A stretch of DNA of 53,797 nt from assembly GCA_963575675.1 (NCBI GenBank), contig CAUYUA010000122.1:1-53797 (forward strand), read 5' to 3'. Made by a program: the position numbers and the translations under genes. Positions 53,302-53,797 of the stretch are shown here, piece after piece. Origin of the DNA: CAUYUA01 sp963575675 (GTDB lineage: Bacteria > Pseudomonadota > Alphaproteobacteria > Azospirillales > Azospirillaceae). Each line of letters starts with the position of its first letter. The stretch's first letter is position 1. Under the pieces are notes generated by a model, which saw only the letters and a program-made list of their open reading frames with translations, did not search any database and was not told the DNA's origin.

Positions 53302-53661
53302 ATGGATGTCAAAGAAAGTGACTTATATAAGGTTATGGATGGGCGGATTTTACGCCAAATACCGAAAACATTGCCGGCGGAATTGATTGAGACTTTACTT
53401 TTATTTCCGAAGGTTCGAATCGAGAAAATTGTGTCAACCGGTCATGCTTCTTTACCGGATGTGTGGTATGACCAAAAAGAGGCGGAGTGGGTTGTGATTC
53501 TTCGCGGCGCGGCCGGCGTTCAAATTGAGGGCGAAGCTCATCCGCGTTTGATGGGACCGGGGGACTACGTTTATTTGCCGCCACATTGCCGTCATCGTGT
53601 GGCTTGGACCAGCGAAGAAGGGCCAACCGTGTGGTTGGCCGTGTTCATTACGCCGGATTAG
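53302..53661 (+). CDS. Small cupin-domain protein
   Basis: The 119-residue product is a single cupin barrel. It has the first motif region with VSTGHASLPDVWYDQKEAEWVVILRGAAGVQIEGE and the second motif GPGDYVYLPPHCRHRVAWTSEEG, with metal-binding-type His and Glu residues. Such proteins bind a metal and small ligands; the ligand is unknown. I choose ATG 53302, preceded by AAGGAG; an in-frame ATG at 53251 adds 17 residues and lacks a ribosome site. The 310-base gap before it holds the Sel1 promoter and the inverted repeat. Confidence 0.82.
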   Translation: MDVKESDLYKVMDGRILRQIPKTLPAELIETLLLFPKVRIEKIVSTGHASLPDVWYDQKEAEWVVILRGAAGVQIEGEAHPRLMGPGDYVYLPPHCRHRVAWTSEEGPTVWLAVFITPD

Positions 53662-53692
53662 AAAATTGAATGAAGAGTCAAGAAGACGAAAC

Positions 53693-53720
53693 GGGCCTAG
53701 GAGATTTATGTCTTAGGCCC
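53693..53720 (+). terminator. Stem-loop after the cupin gene, diverged member of the repeat family
   Basis: GGGCCTA and TAGGCCC pair perfectly around a 14-base loop. The AAACGGGCCTAGG start matches the 33574 element, but the loop core has diverged and no T run follows directly. Confidence 0.6.
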
Positions 53721-53797
53721 ATTGCAGTCTTGTTTTTTCTGTTCTTTCTTTCGTGCGTCAATACCATCGGTTTCTGAGGTCTGTTTCTGGGAGAGAG

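Overview
The window looks like a chromosomal segment of a free-living, flagellated alphaproteobacterium, most likely Rhodospirillales-like. The placement is an inference from gene content: crotonyl-CoA carboxylase/reductase next to an ethylmalonyl-CoA mutase-type B12 enzyme, a CckA cell-cycle kinase directly after flhB, an aerobic-type CobN, a DUF1178 protein, and a MotA/MotB-like pair with an OmpA-domain lipoprotein. I found no tRNA, rRNA, CRISPR array, insertion sequence or phage gene.

Layout. 1-3.7 kb: queA and pheT on the minus strand, both interrupted by several small indels that can each be placed. 3.6-6.0 kb: a small membrane protein and an orphan TraG/HerA-like ATPase that has lost its Walker A motif. 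6.5-8.5 kb: a secreted pentapeptide-repeat protein and a diguanylate cyclase. 8.6-12.2 kb: divergent ecm and ccr, the signature of the ethylmalonyl-CoA pathway. 12.3-16.6 kb: DUF1178 protein, TPR/glycosyltransferase-like protein, acyl-CoA ligase. 16.7-22.1 kb: a minus-strand run flgB-flgC-fliE-fliQ-fliR-flhB-cckA. After a 1 kb gap, 23.2-25.6 kb carries an FlhB C-terminal-domain homologue, an unknown coiled protein, fliO and fliP on the plus strand. 25.8-32.5 kb: a large hybrid histidine kinase followed by a glycosyltransferase, a flippase and a methyltransferase (surface polysaccharide). 32.6-37.0 kb: era and the three-gene lipoprotein/MotA-like/MotB-like operon. 37.2-41.6 kb: RND efflux pump and its membrane fusion protein. 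42-44.3 kb: CHASE2 adenylate cyclase. 44.6-50.7 kb: tlyA, cobN, a uracil-DNA glycosylase-like protein and a methyltransferase. 50.8-53.7 kb: a large pentapeptide-repeat protein, a Sel1-repeat protein and a small cupin.

How they fit together. ecm needs adenosylcobalamin and cobN belongs to cobalamin synthesis, so the carbon-assimilation module and the B12 gene are linked in function. The flagellar genes form the export gate and proximal rod, with cckA joining motility to cell-cycle phosphorelay control. Second-messenger enzymes (diguanylate cyclase, adenylate cyclase) and two hybrid kinases make the segment rich in signalling.

The most unusual structural signal is a family of about nine related intergenic stem-loops, each about 35 bp, with a conserved loop sequence (GAACGCAGTC-like). 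They sit mostly at gene 3' ends. Next in interest are the Walker A-less ATPase, the lipoprotein/MotA/MotB-like operon, and several perfect inverted repeats in promoter regions near the right end. Identifications rest on recognition of family motifs in the translated sequence; no database search was run.
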